Assembly: GCF_031755915.1 (NCBI RefSeq)
Contig: NC_083382.1
Coordinates: 27,318,001 to 27,382,000, forward strand
Origin: Ziziphus jujuba
Lineage: Eukaryota; Streptophyta; Magnoliopsida; Rosales; Rhamnaceae
Length of the DNA: 64,000 nt
Direction of reading: 5' to 3'
Within the stretch, counting starts at the first letter, position 1. Each line of letters opens with the position of its first letter. The translations under genes were made by a program, and so were the position numbers. Shown piece by piece: positions 44,095 through 55,474 of this stretch. The notes beneath the pieces were generated by a model. It searched no databases and was not told the origin of the DNA. It worked only from the letters and a program-made list of their open reading frames with translations.

Positions 44095-45480
44095 TTCACT
44101 ATCAGAGGCAATAGAGCATTGGTGATTGGTTCTAGACTTTGTGTTCCCGCAAACGAAGAGTTGAAAAGGCAAGTACTGGATCAAGCGCATAGTTCTGCGT
44201 ATACCATGCACCCCGGTAGCATCAAAATGTACCATACCTTGAAAAAGTATTATTGGTGCCCAGGGATGAAAAGAGAAGTTGCTGATTATGTATCCAAGTG
44301 TTTCATTTGCCAATAAGTGAAAGTAGAGAGATAAAAGGCTTTTGGACTTCTACAACCCTTACCCATCCTAGAATGGAAATGGAAGCACATCACGATGGAT
44401 TCTGTATTCAAGCTTTTCCTCCCACAGTTCAGAGGCACGACGGTATTTGGGTGATCATGGATCGACTCACTAAGTATGTACATTTCCTACCCTTTCGTGA
44501 GAAGTTTTCTCCTCAAAAGTTAGCGGAACTCTTTATGAATCATATAGTGAGCTTGCATGGAGTGCCAATATTGATTATATCTGACAGAGATCCACAGTTC
44601 ACTTTGAGATTTTGGTGAAGCTTAATGAATGAACTTGGTGTCAAGTTGAATTTGAGTACCGCTTTTCACCCTTAGACCGATGGATAATCTGAGAGGACTA
44701 TTCAGACCTTAGAGGACATGTTGAGGTCATGTGTGCTACAGTTCAAGGGGAATTGGAATGAGTATCTACCTTTAGCAGAGTTCACCTACAACAATAGCTA
44801 TCACTCGAGCACTAAGATGTCACCTTATGAGGCGTTGTATGGCCGACAATGTCGGACTCCATTATGTTGGAATGAGACAAGTGAAAGGAAACTTCTAAGC
44901 CCTGAGATTGTACAGGTGACAGTGGACGACAGTGGACAAGGTTAATATTATACGGGCCAAGTTGAAAGCAGCACAGGACAGGCAAAAGAGCTATGCGGAC
45001 GTGCGTAGGAAGGATCTCGAGTTTGAGGTTGGCAATCGAGTATTATTGGAGCTCTCTCCTTGGAAAGGTGTAGTACGTTTTGGAAAACGAGGGAAGTTAA
45101 GTCCTTGCTACATTGGACCGTATGAGATAGTAGAGAGGATAGGTCCAGTGGCTTACAGGATTGACTTGCCGGAGGAGCTTTCTCGAGTCCATGATGTTTT
45201 TCATATCTCCATGCTCCGCAAGTATATCTCAGACCCATCACATGTGTTGGAGACACCGGAGATTGAATTGAGGGATGACTTGTCTTATGAGGAGTTGAAT
45301 TGAGGGATGACTTGTCTTATGAGGAGTAGCCAATGCAGATTTTAAGAAGGGAATAGAAAAGGCTTCGCAACAAGACTATAGCTTTGGTGAAGGTTCTTTG
45401 GAGAAGCCACCTTGTCGAGGAGGCGACTTGGGAGAGAGAGGATCAAATGCGGAGTCAGTATCCTTACCTCTTCCAAAGCT
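44095..45480 (+). pseudogene. E3 integrase and chromodomain, few disruptions
   Basis: Integrase inserts element DNA into the genome, and the chromodomain tail guides it to chromatin. The zinc-binding HHCC is present (AHSSAYTMHPGS, CFIC), followed by TAA at 44314. The core shows [19 protein letters not shown] (first Asp), ISDRDPQF (second Asp) and SERTIQTLEDML (Glu), with stops at about 44616 and near 44673-44688 and a few shifts. Next come LAEFTYNNSYHSSTKMSPYE, and at 44932-45303 the C-terminal domain (VGNRVLLELSPWKGVVRFGK, YIGPYEIVERIG, VHDVFHISMLRKY). The chromodomain end SHLVEEATWEREDQMRSQYP follows in another frame at about 45400-45470. Confidence 0.88.
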
Positions 45481-45511
45481 AAGGTATGAATTTCGTGGAC
45501 GAAATTTCTTT

Positions 45512-45524
45512 AAGGGGGGTAGGT
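45512..45524 (+). other. Polypurine tract, E3
   Basis: AAGGGGGGTAGGT directly before the 3' LTR. It primes plus-strand synthesis. Confidence 0.8.
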
Positions 45525-48336
45525 TGTAACACCCCATACAAAAAAATACACATGATTAAACAAGTTGGACCAAATTGACTACGTTTGACTAAGTGAATAA
45601 TATATGGTTCAAGTTGACTTTTTCAATAGCCAATATTTTTGGTTTGAGTGAGGTACCATTGTATAGATCTCATCAATACGAGTTTACAGACTGGCGGCAT
45701 GCCAAATTCCGAGTTACAGATAAAAAGTTATGGTCCTGAGAAGTTTTAAACATAAGTTTTATATCAGTATCCAAACCAGTCCCCAATTTTTGTTTGTTAG
45801 TGATTTAGACTCTATATAAGCCTCGGTCAGTGTGCCAAACAGGAAGAAAAGCCCAAAAATAGCCATTTCCTCTCCAAAACCCGAGAAAAACACCCCAGAT
45901 CCACCCATCTCTGGCCACCACCTTCCTACACGCGCTGGTTAGAGAGGAGCGGGGGATGGAGGCGAGCTCGGCCGCAAAATTTCACGGCCACCAGTCACCG
46001 GACGAGCCCTGATCCGGCCGGAGAAGCCCGACGGCCAGAAATTTTCTCTCTCCTTTTTTCTTGTGTTTTTCGGCCAACCCAACTCGACCCATACCTCTAT
46101 CCCATCATTTTCGACCCCTCTGAGTCCATTTCCGTGGTTAGATTGCCCAAAATTCCCACCATTTGAGAGATATCTCAAGTTCAAGTTCAGCTAAACCTTT
46201 ACGTCAATTTTTCGGTCACCGGACCAAGGTAAGACCACTGGTGAACTTCTTGTCTCTTGGGCTTTCCGTTGACATATAATTTGTGAATTTTGGAGGTCGT
46301 TTGATAATTTTCCTATTTTTGGGGTTATTTGGTTAATTTTCGGAGAAATTGGGACTGTGTTTGGACGATTTTGGTTAAATTGGTTAGAATTGAAGTTAGA
46401 TTAGTGAAATTGGATATTATTATGACCCATTAGGTGGTTCAATTTCAAAATATTAGGCTTCGGGTGAAAATCCCCAATTTTGGGTACCGGGTCCTAAGGA
46501 CATGTGGTATAATTAGACTGTCTGGTGTCCAATTTATGCAATTTTGTAGTACTGTAAATCATTTTGAGACATTTAGGTTATACAAGTGTCTCAGGTTTAG
46601 TTGTTTGGAGCCTGAGGAATATTTTATTATATTACAGGCATTTGAGTTGAGCTTGGAGGCAATCCTGTAGAGGAGCAGGCATGAGTATCTACAGTACTGT
46701 GAGTGGTTATATCATTTTTAAATGATTTGGGTATATAGTATAATATATATATGTGGTTTAAATATTTTACGTATATATCATTTGATTGAAATGTTGTTTT
46801 ATGCATATATAAATATTTGTTTTCACATATATGTGTTATCATTTTATGTGACTTTTGATAATATTTTAAGTGATTTTAAATTTTAATGGGTCCATAAATG
46901 GACTTGTGGTATTTAAATACATTGCTAATTAAATTGAGATTTTAAATCATTTTGGAAACTATTTGGTTTGAGAAACCAGATTGAAAATCATATAATTTTA
47001 AGTACGATCAAATATTTTATAATTTTATGTGCTTAAAATTGGTTTATGGTGAATATATTTCACTGTGGTATTTTTGGTTTTCGTATAAAATGATGTTTTG
47101 AGATTTTGAAGTATTTAATTAAGCGGTGGAAGTTTAAATGTTAAATTATGATTTATGATACAGTATCATTTGGAAAAGTATATTTATAATCTTACAAGAT
47201 TGTTTCATGTATACTGTATTGGTTATTTTTAAATTGATGTACCATGTAATGCCAATACCTTGGATCAGTATTATATTATATTATATTACCGCGTGCTGGG
47301 TTTACCACGGTACCATAAGGTTGGTTGCATCCAACGGTTATCTATTATTACCATGGACTGTGAGGTCAGGTTTATCCAACGGTTTATTATTATTACCATG
47401 GTACCGTGAGGTTGGTATAATCCAACGGTTTATTATTGCCACGGACCGTGAGGTTGGGTACGTCCCGACGGTTATTTATTATTTCCACGACACCATTCAT
47501 ATATTAAGGGTCGTGAGGTGGGTGTATCCCACGGTTTACAGATTGGTACATCGTATGGTACATTGTATATTTTTGTATATATTGTTGAGTTACAAATATT
47601 GGGGTGATTCCTGCATTTTCATATTTATTTGGTGGAACTGTATTTATTATAGTATATGCTCAAATGTTTATATCTTGATTTGAGACATTTCATAATATTA
47701 CAATGATCGTTCATTCATATTTTTGAGCATCAGTTTTTATGATATTAATTGGTGTACAAGTTTGGGTTCTGGGGAAATGATTTTAAACGGGGAACTTTTT
47801 AAAAGAATGGAGCGAGAGGTCTTGAGAGAAAGATTTTTCAGAAGTAAATCATTATTTTTCTATTATACTATACCACTCACTGAGATTCTTTATCTCACGT
47901 TTTATTGTTTTAAATTCGTTCCCCTAGGTCCAGGCGGCTAGTAGCAGTCTACCTCGCGCACTGCTCACCGCTTGTTTCCTTCCATTACAGCAGCTGTATT
48001 TATCCTTTCTTTACCTATTATTATTTTCTGGACTTATTTATTACTTATTTGTACTCATAGACCTTGTTGAGACTCTTAGAATACTCTGATTTTAAATATG
48101 GAACTCAGTAGAAACCATAATACTCATGTGTATTGTTATGGCCCGTAATACAGTAGGTCGGTTGTGGACTTATTTATATATATATTTATATATTTGAGGT
48201 ATTAATGTTAATGCTGGTGTTGATTATCTACATTTTAAGGTGAAGTTTGGATATTTTCTAGAGATTGTCCAATGGGACTTCACTAGGCGGGATCACCCAG
48301 AAGATCCTGAGAAGGTTTCCGAGACGGATCCTGTCA
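45525..48336 (+). repeat. E3 3' LTR (uninterrupted)
   Basis: TGTAACACCCCATAC to GGATCCTGTCA. It preserves the empty target site of S3 and the hairpin array (47304-47536). It is more diverged from the 5' LTR than the E2 pair are from each other, so E3 is probably the older insertion. Confidence 0.93.
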
Positions 48337-48341
48337 TTCAT

Positions 48342-50310
48342 GGTCTATTTTAGTCATATTAAAGGTATACAAACACACTTTAACATACTGTTGTGAGATG
48401 GGTGGTGGGAGTGCAAGAGAAAGATGATTTTTTTAAAAAAAATATATATATATATATACATATAAATAATTAATTAATTAATTAATGGTTAAAGGAGAAC
48501 GAACAGTCACAAGGTGCAATAATATTGTCGAGAAAGGGAAGATTAAACAAAAAAAAAAAAAATAGTAGTAATAATAATAGTAATAATAACAACGATGGAT
48601 ATGGGTTTACAGGTAATTTCTGGAGATATGGGGTGGGTATACTTTCAGTTTTTGGGATGAGTGAATTTTTTTCTTCAATTGGGCCAAGCAAAGGGTATCT
48701 AAAGGAAGGAAGGAAAAAAAAAGAAAAAAAGAAAAGAGAAAAAAAGTCCATTATCTTTCTTTCTGTGAAAGAAACATGCATGAAACGACCTTTGAACTTC
48801 AATTTCAATCTCATTAAGAGCTTTTTCCACCTTCCAACACTTAAGAAAACCAAATGGGCCTCACTGATATTCCAAGAACATCTATCAACAACTCTCTTTC
48901 TACCACATTTTCAATGAAAAAGTGATTATTCGCAAAATAAATAAATAAATAAATAATGATTTATTACAAGAATCTACTCAGAAGAAGCAATCCAAGCTTT
49001 ATCGAGGATATCATACAATACCTAACTTTTAATAGACTTGGGCAACAAGAGTTCTACTATTAAGAAAAGTTGACAAACTATTCATATTCACAATTGAAGG
49101 GTTGGATTTGAAATATTGAAATTAAAAAATATATATATATTATAAATGATCAAAACTATATTTAAGATATTCATACATGCTTAATGTAATCTTAAGGATA
49201 TAAAGAAAGAATGAATAGTGTGGGGTGGAGGGTGAGGGTATTTTGCTAGCGACGAGACAGGAAGATAACAGTTTTAGTAAATAAATAAAAAAAAATATAA
49301 AATTAATTAATTAATAGATAAGGGAGAATGAACAGTGTTGAGGTACATGTGCTAGAAATAATTACGAGCTATTTCCACCTCTCAAAACTTGAGAAAATCA
49401 AATGGGCTCCACTGATATTCGAAGGACATCTATCAACAAACAACTTGCTTTCTAGCACATTTTCAAGGAAATTATTTAAACAAAAGTGATTATTCACAAA
49501 AATAAATAAGTAAATAAAAAGTGATTTGATACGAGAATCTCCAATTGGAACTCAAAAGAATTATTCAAAACTTAATAGAGGATATGACGGTATTTACTTT
49601 TTAATAGACTTGGGCAACAAGAATTTCACCAAAAGCGAAAGTTGAGAGGCCCTTTACTTTTTAATAGACTTGGGCAACAAGAGTTTCACTAGGAAGAAAA
49701 TTTGAGAGGCCTTCTTACCTGTTTCCTTATCCGGTTCCAATTAAATATCATCCAAAGAGCAATTGAGATTTCTGTTTTTCCAATAAAAAAAACTATAGTA
49801 AAAGAAAGAACTTATATACAATGTTGTGAATGATATAATATAATAAATCATTTATAATTGGATGTTTGATAAAATATTAAATAAGGATTTGCATATTTTA
49901 TTTTAATTTTATGCGATGCTGCCAATGAGTAGGGTTGAGTTTGTATATGTATTACAGATATATTGAAGTGGTATGATGCTGCAGTACCACTATCGTACAC
50001 ATACATATTTTCCTCTCATAAGGGATTCAACCGTATTAATTGCACAGGCTACAAGGAAATTTCTCAATCCTGACAAAACTGAGAAAAATAAATTAATAAA
50101 TTAATAATGGAATCAAGGAAATACTGTCCGTTGCAAGAAAATAGAGGGTGGGTTTCATTTCACATGTCCAAATCGTATACAGTATATATGAAAAAGAAAT
50201 TTCTTTTAGCTATTCGTTATGCGGAAGCGAGATAAAAAATTAGAAAAAAATTTTTTTTTTAATTACTTTTATACATACCAATACAGTAGTAAAAGGGGGT
50301 CTGGTGGGTG
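48342..50310. other. Host sequence with local duplications, no gene seen
   Basis: About 48483-49085 is duplicated imperfectly at 49313-49712; the AATGGGC[CT]...CACTGATATTC motif appears at 48852 and 49401. Within the second copy a 60-bp unit is repeated (49593-49652, 49653-49712). The open frames here are low-complexity. From about 50281 the sequence becomes homologous to duplicated copies A and B. Confidence 0.55.
49593..49712. repeat. 60-bp tandem duplication
   Basis: Two adjacent units containing TTTTTAATAGACTTGGGCAA and TTGAGAGGCC, differing at about ten positions. Confidence 0.8.
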
Positions 50311-50418
50311 TATATATATATATATATATATAAGTAGAGAATGCCTTGCATTTTCAATATTCATATCGACTACATTTGTAAGATCTAGCTAGTTTCTCTC
50401 ATTCAATTTGGTTTGCAA
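50311..50418 (+). promoter_or_regulatory. Core promoter and leader of small gene copy C
   Basis: A (TA)n tract runs into TATAAGTAGAGAATGCCTTG (50329-50348), identical to A and B, about 90 bases before the ATG. The leader is recognisable (GATCTAG...TCTCATTCAATTTGG). Sequence further upstream is unrelated to A and B, so this module is the part that was kept. Confidence 0.6.
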
Positions 50419-52066
50419 ATGGAACACTTTCAGCAGCTCACCTCGACTCAAAAGAATGCAGTCCATGATCCCTTATCGATTCGAAAGGTAAGATTTTTAC
50501 TTAATCACCTCCATGCACATTAAATGAATTATTTGTGCGTACACACATATTTATACAATCTTTTTAAGAAAAACACATAATTAATCATTACTAATTATAT
50601 ATATATGTTTAGGATCTTGGTTTTTCAACCAAAAATAAAATAAAAATTAACTAATTAATTATCAGTTTTCAATTTAATATTCAAAAAAAAAAAAAAAAGG
50701 CTTCCGTTTAGTGTACATAATTATTTACATATATAATTTGGTGATATTGTGCATGCCAGAAACACATCATATATCCATGCAAATAATATAATCTTATAAC
50801 TTAAAACACTCCCTATATATCTAGTAACATTTTTATTTTTGTGTCTTTTTTTTTTTCATTTGAAACATGAAGCATACTTGTATGCATGATTAATGTCTAC
50901 AATAATATTTATTTACAATGACAAAAATAAATTATGAAAAATACAAAATCAGTCTCATTAATTTTATAAATAGTTTGAAACTATTTCCAACTTGCCGTTC
51001 TTTTTTATTTTTACAATATTTTCATTTTCGTTAAGCTTGTAGTTCAGTCAAAAGTATACATGTCATTTAAAAAGCACAAGTTAATAATACACAAATAAAG
51101 GAAAACTTTTAGAAAAAATTGAAAATAAAAAACGTAAACATTAATACCAAACACAAAGTTAATCCCTTATTAGGAATCTCTAATTTATTAATCCTAAACA
51201 TAGATAGAATATGGTAATTCTTAACATGTGTCATATAAATGTTCATTATTTGATAAAATAGATTTTCCTAATTCAAGAATTCTTGCATGTAAATATATGA
51301 GTGTACACTTGAAACTATAAAATTAAAATTTTGAAGTTATTAATTTCATGTGATAGAAATTTTGGTTTTAATCATGCCAGGTAAATTATTATTTTTAATT
51401 AATAAATGTTAACATTGCAATAGTTTATGCCTCTTTTTTATATAATTTATTTTTTAGTGAAAAACACTTATTGATTGTCATAAGCTTTTCTGTTTAAAAA
51501 AATAAATATTTGGCTATAAGTCAATAAATACTTGTTGATATTTTTTAAACCAAAATTGAAAAGTTAAAATTTTAAACTTCTCCCAAAAAACCATTTATGT
51601 AAGCTAATATGGGAAGTCAAAAGAGCATAAAATGAAAGTTTAAAAGCACTTTTTAAATTGATAACTAAACATTCATTAGTTTTCAATAAAAACTCTTCTT
51701 ATATAAGCTGTTGGAAAAAAATTTTAGAACCAAAAGCTCTTCTTACATAAACTATATTAAATAGACATTAAAAATAATAACCAGTTGGTAAATAAAAAAG
51801 GTGGTTTGAGTTGAGACGACTTGGATAAATGCTTTTTAATTATAAGCTGCTTTTGTTTTTGTGATATTTTAAATATCGACGACATCTCTTGTTTTCAGGA
51901 TGTTGGTTCGACAAAAAGTCGCAATATAACCAGGATCCACCGTCGAGTTGTTGAGGCGACGATGGAGGCCACATCTGCCTACCCAAAAACTCCCATACCC
52001 CCAATGGAAGCCACATTTGCCCACCCAAAAACTCCCATACCCCTAAAGAAATTGATTTCAATGTAA
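50419..52066 (+). CDS. Small two-exon Pro-rich protein gene, copy C, with tandem repeats
   Basis: Proposed join 50419-50487 and 51899-52066. Exon 1 encodes 23 residues (MEHFQQLTSTQKNAVHDPLS, then IRK) and ends at AAG|GTAAG. The acceptor is TTTTCAG|GA. Exon 2 encodes 55 residues: DVGSTKSRNITRIHRRVVEA, then two 14-residue repeats, MEATSAYPKTPIPP and MEATFAHPKTPIPL, then KKLISM. Total 78 residues, basic. The phase-0 junction is in the same place as in copy A, and the KSRNI block and YPK motif are shared. The intron is 1.41 kb, homologous to A and B, and contains a decayed MITE. There is no signal peptide or membrane segment. A peptide precursor is a guess. Function unknown. Confidence 0.55.
51430..51770. 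mobile_element. Degraded MITE in the intron of gene copy C
   Basis: Interior resembles the MITE at 15826-16185 (AATATTTGGCTATAAGTCAATAAATAC, TTCATTAGTTTTCAATAAAA, CAAAAGCTCTT), but the ends are eroded. It is not present at the same place in A or B. Confidence 0.45.
51962..52045 (+). repeat. 42-bp coding tandem repeat in copy C exon 2
   Basis: Two in-frame units (51962-52003, 52004-52045), each starting ATGGA[AG]GCCACAT. They differ at four of 42 bases, three of which change the residue (Ser/Phe, Tyr/His, Pro/Leu). Confidence 0.85.
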
Positions 52067-52160
52067 ACAAATGACCAACTGAGGCTGATGCATATTGTAT
52101 GGATATTTAAGTTTTCTACTATATGGCTTTGTTGCTCCGTTTATACTAGTTGGTTAACCC

Positions 52161-52191
<31 letters not shown>

Positions 52192-52505
52192 AGGGTTAAT
52201 ATGTATCTATTAATGCTTATATATGTATATGCAGTTATCATATAACATATAATGTTTGATGATCCCAATAGAAAAAGATTACATATGGGGAAAAAAAAGG
52301 CAGTAATATTGGTTATGTATTTATAGGACAGTATACTGGAAAAATATTATGGGAATAATATATGTATATATATATATATATGAATTCAAAATAATTGTAA
52401 ATAAAATATACAAAATTAACAATATAAATTTAGGCACCTGTAAATCCTTAGATTTGCTAATTTATTCTTGATAAAATTAGTCCGAAGCCTGTGTGGTACC
52501 ACAAT
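52067..52505. other. Sequence 3' of gene copy C up to E4
   Basis: It includes AGTTTTCTACTATATGGC and TAATGCTTATATATGTATATGC, which echo the region 3' of gene copies A and B (about 5468 and 19508). It has several (TA)n tracts and no further gene. Confidence 0.45.
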
Positions 52506-55460
52506 TTAACACCCCATCCCAAAGTACAATGAAAATTTTCCAACTTTGACCGAGGTTCACTGTTGACCGTTGACTTTGACCGTTGACCGTTGACCCAAGG
52601 GGTCAAAAGTTGACTTTTTGACTCGGATGAAATTCTAGGTTAATTGAGGTACGTTACGAAGTACACGTTGGCACGAGTTCGTAGACTAGTAGCACGTTGA
52701 AAACGGAGCTACGGTTTGAAAGTTACGAGCAAAACAAGTTGGGGTCCAAACTGTCTAAGGGATACCGGAGTTGACTTTTTATTCATGCAAAGTTGAGCTC
52801 TGACTCATGCATGATTGTGAAGTACTCGTCGATACAAGTCCGTAGACTAGCGGCACGCCTGATTTGGACATGTGGGTTGAAAGTTATGGACCTGTAGAGT
52901 TTTTCAAATATTGTATTATTTTAATATTATTTTTAAACGTGTAACAATGTGCCACGTGTGACTTAATAAATGTGACCATGTGTCACCATGGTGAGATGCC
53001 ACATGTCAACCATGCTTAATATCATATTATTTTATTATTATTACTTTATATAATAATATTATTTTTAATATTATTTAATTAATTTTAATTTATTTCTTTT
53101 TATTTCTTTTTATTTCTTTTTCTTTTCGTTTTTTTTCTTTTTTCTTTTCCCCCACGTGGGAAAAATGCCTAGCCACCCCGAGCCTTCTTCTTCTTCTTCT
53201 TCCTTCTTCTTCCTTTCCTTTCCTTCTTCCTCTCGGGCCGTCGCCGTTTCTTCGTTTCCGGCCACCACCTTGCTACATGCATTGGCCAGAGATGAGCGGG
53301 AGACGGAGGCAAGCTCGGCCGCAAAATTTCACGGTCACCGGCCGCCGGACGTGCCCAGATCGGGCCGGAGAAGCCGCCGGTCAGAAATTTTCTCTCTCCT
53401 CTTTTCTTGTGTTTTCCGACCAATCCAGCTCGACCCATACCTCTATCCCACCATTTTCGACCCCTCTAAGTCCATTTCCGGGGTTAGATTGCCCAAAATC
53501 CCCACCGTTTGAGAGATCCCTCAAGTTTAAACTCGGCCGAAGCTTTCCGGCCAACTTCCGGCCACCGCCGGTTGAATTGAACTCAATGGAGGTCGGTAAT
53601 GTGATCCTCATCTCACAAGCTTTCCATAGACATATAATTTGTCAATTTTGGTTAACGTTTGTGTTAGATCCCCCGGGTACCGGGTATTATTTACCCGAAT
53701 AAAATATTAATTTATTTGACTGTGTGTGAATTGTGTTCTAGGAGCACGGGTGAGTCGTGGAATTGATCCCATGGAGAATCTTAGGTTAATTGCGTGCTCC
53801 AGGTGAGTGATCCACCTTTAAAAATATTTTGGAGTAATTAATTATATTTAATTGGTGTTTAATTGATATTTGGAATTATACTCATGTGGTGTAATTTAAT
53901 TATAATTGTGGAAAATTATTATTTTATAAGTGCGTATATGTTTGTTGGTGCTAAATGGAATTTTGGGTTACTAGAAATTTCCCGATTATTATTTTATTGT
54001 GATTTAATTGTATTTATTATACATGAGCAAGTATTTTCATTAATTAATTGTGTTTGGATTTTATATTGTTTTTTGGCATAATTGGTTTAAATATTGTAAG
54101 GAAAATATTTGTTTAAATTGGTGGTTTAAATTTTATAATTATGCCCATAGAATATTATTTGTTGAACCTCGTGTTACGAGAAAAATTATTTTTATATTGT
54201 TATCGATGGTTTCGTACCGGGTATGTTAAAGGAGAATATGTGGGATGGTAAATTTGAAAATTGGTATATTTCCCACGGTGATTTCGGAAAATCGATACGG
54301 TAATAATTAATTTAGTAATTATTTTAGACGCACTCATACAGTATTGGTGTTCCAGTGTATATGTGGTTAGCGTTCAAGTATTATGTCTCCTGTGAGTTGC
54401 CATTGGACCGAGGGCAGGCAAGTCTTATATATTGCGCATCAGCCGCCCCCCTCCTTGGCCGGGATGACGGTTTCAGCAGCGGTAGTGTCGGGACGCCGAA
54501 GTGTCATATGCAAGTTTCTCTCTTTAATCTCCCGCCAGTCGGTGCTCGGGACGCTGGGTATCGGAGGGCATCACTAGTATATGGTGTGGTGCGTCAAGTA
54601 TAAATTTTCGGATAAAGAAATTTCAAACCCCAAAGTATTCAAAATTTATTTATTATATCTTATTACATTTTATTTATAATTGGGGTATTTATTTATTGTT
54701 TATCAAATTAATTGATCTATTTATTATATCTTATTACATTTTATTTATAATTGGGGTATTTATTTATTGTTTATCAAATTAATTGATCTCTTGGTTTTCG
54801 GGAAGTACAAATATCAGGTTTTGTGAAAATGTTTTAAAAAGGGAACATTTCCAACGGAGTGAATAGTGACAGTTTTGAGAGAAAATATTACTTCAATTGT
54901 TATTATTATTTATTTATTTGATTGTTGGTATTAATTAAATTCCTTTATTTGTTATATTATTAATATTAAAAGTGTTTAGTAGATAGGGTCACTCACTGAG
55001 ATGATTAGGATCTCACGTTTTTAAATTCCGTTCCCCTCGGTCCAGGTTGGGAGACGTTGATCGTCCAGGGCGAGCCCGACGTCTCAGCTCATTGCCGAAA
55101 GTCCAAGAAGTATTTCTTCCCTTTTTCCTCTTCGTCGTGTATTGCTTCTTTATCTGACGTTGTATTAATTCCACATTTATTTGTATAATGCTCTATATAC
55201 TGTATTGGACATGTAGTTATTATTTATGCACTGAGTTGTTTATTCTTTTGAAGTGCTGTAAGTTTGTGGAATCAACTTGTAGTAATGTGGGAGGAATAAG
55301 GGGATGTTTTTAGAAGTGTGTTTTCAGTGTAGGAAAATTTTGGTTAGTCCTACCCTTAGGGGAGGTATTGCCAGATTTTCCGTTGGAAGGTTCGGTGGTA
55401 TTTGCCTGGGATCAGGGCTTGTCTAGGGTTCCAGTGAGGAATTTTGGACGGGTCCTGACA
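52506..55460 (+). repeat. E4 5' LTR
   Basis: TTAACACCCC (G lost) to GGGTCCTGACA. It contains a W-box cluster (52540-52625), pyrimidine tract (53095-53150), GC-rich part (53156-53580), donor-like AG|GTGAGT (53801-53808), hairpin block (54380-54600), and a 71-bp tandem duplication (54648-54789) that makes it longer. Confidence 0.92.
54648..54789. repeat. 71-bp tandem duplication in the E4 5' LTR
   Basis: TTATTATATCTTATTACATT and the following AT-rich sequence occur twice with a 71-base period. The matching part of the 3' LTR lies within a deletion, so age relative to insertion cannot be told. Confidence 0.88.
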
Positions 55461-55462
55461 GT

Positions 55463-55474
55463 TGGTATCAGAGC
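55463..55474 (+). other. Primer binding site (initiator Met-tRNA), E4
   Basis: TGGTATCAGAGC, two bases after the LTR end. Confidence 0.9.

Larger units (their letters stand above)
35974..48336 (+). mobile_element. Gypsy chromovirus element E3, RT lost
   Basis: 5' LTR 35974-37274 plus 40190-41775, split by solo LTR S3; primer site 41779-41790; interior to 45524; polypurine tract 45512-45524; 3' LTR 45525-48336. The 5-bp duplication TTCAT is perfect (35969-35973, 48337-48341). The interior has decayed gag and protease, a block of unknown origin in place of RT, RNase H traces, then a fairly well preserved integrase and chromodomain region. It belongs to a different LTR subfamily from E2 and E4 (starts TGTAACACCCCGTACC). 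Confidence 0.93.

Noticed and set aside
47207..47683. 158-codon frame in the E3 3' LTR
   Set aside because: It overlaps the hairpin repeat array and is broken in the matching part of the 5' LTR.
48525..48917. 130-codon frame with Lys/Asn runs
   Set aside because: Low-complexity AT-rich translation of A/T-rich simple repeats; an overlapping minus-strand frame is equally long.
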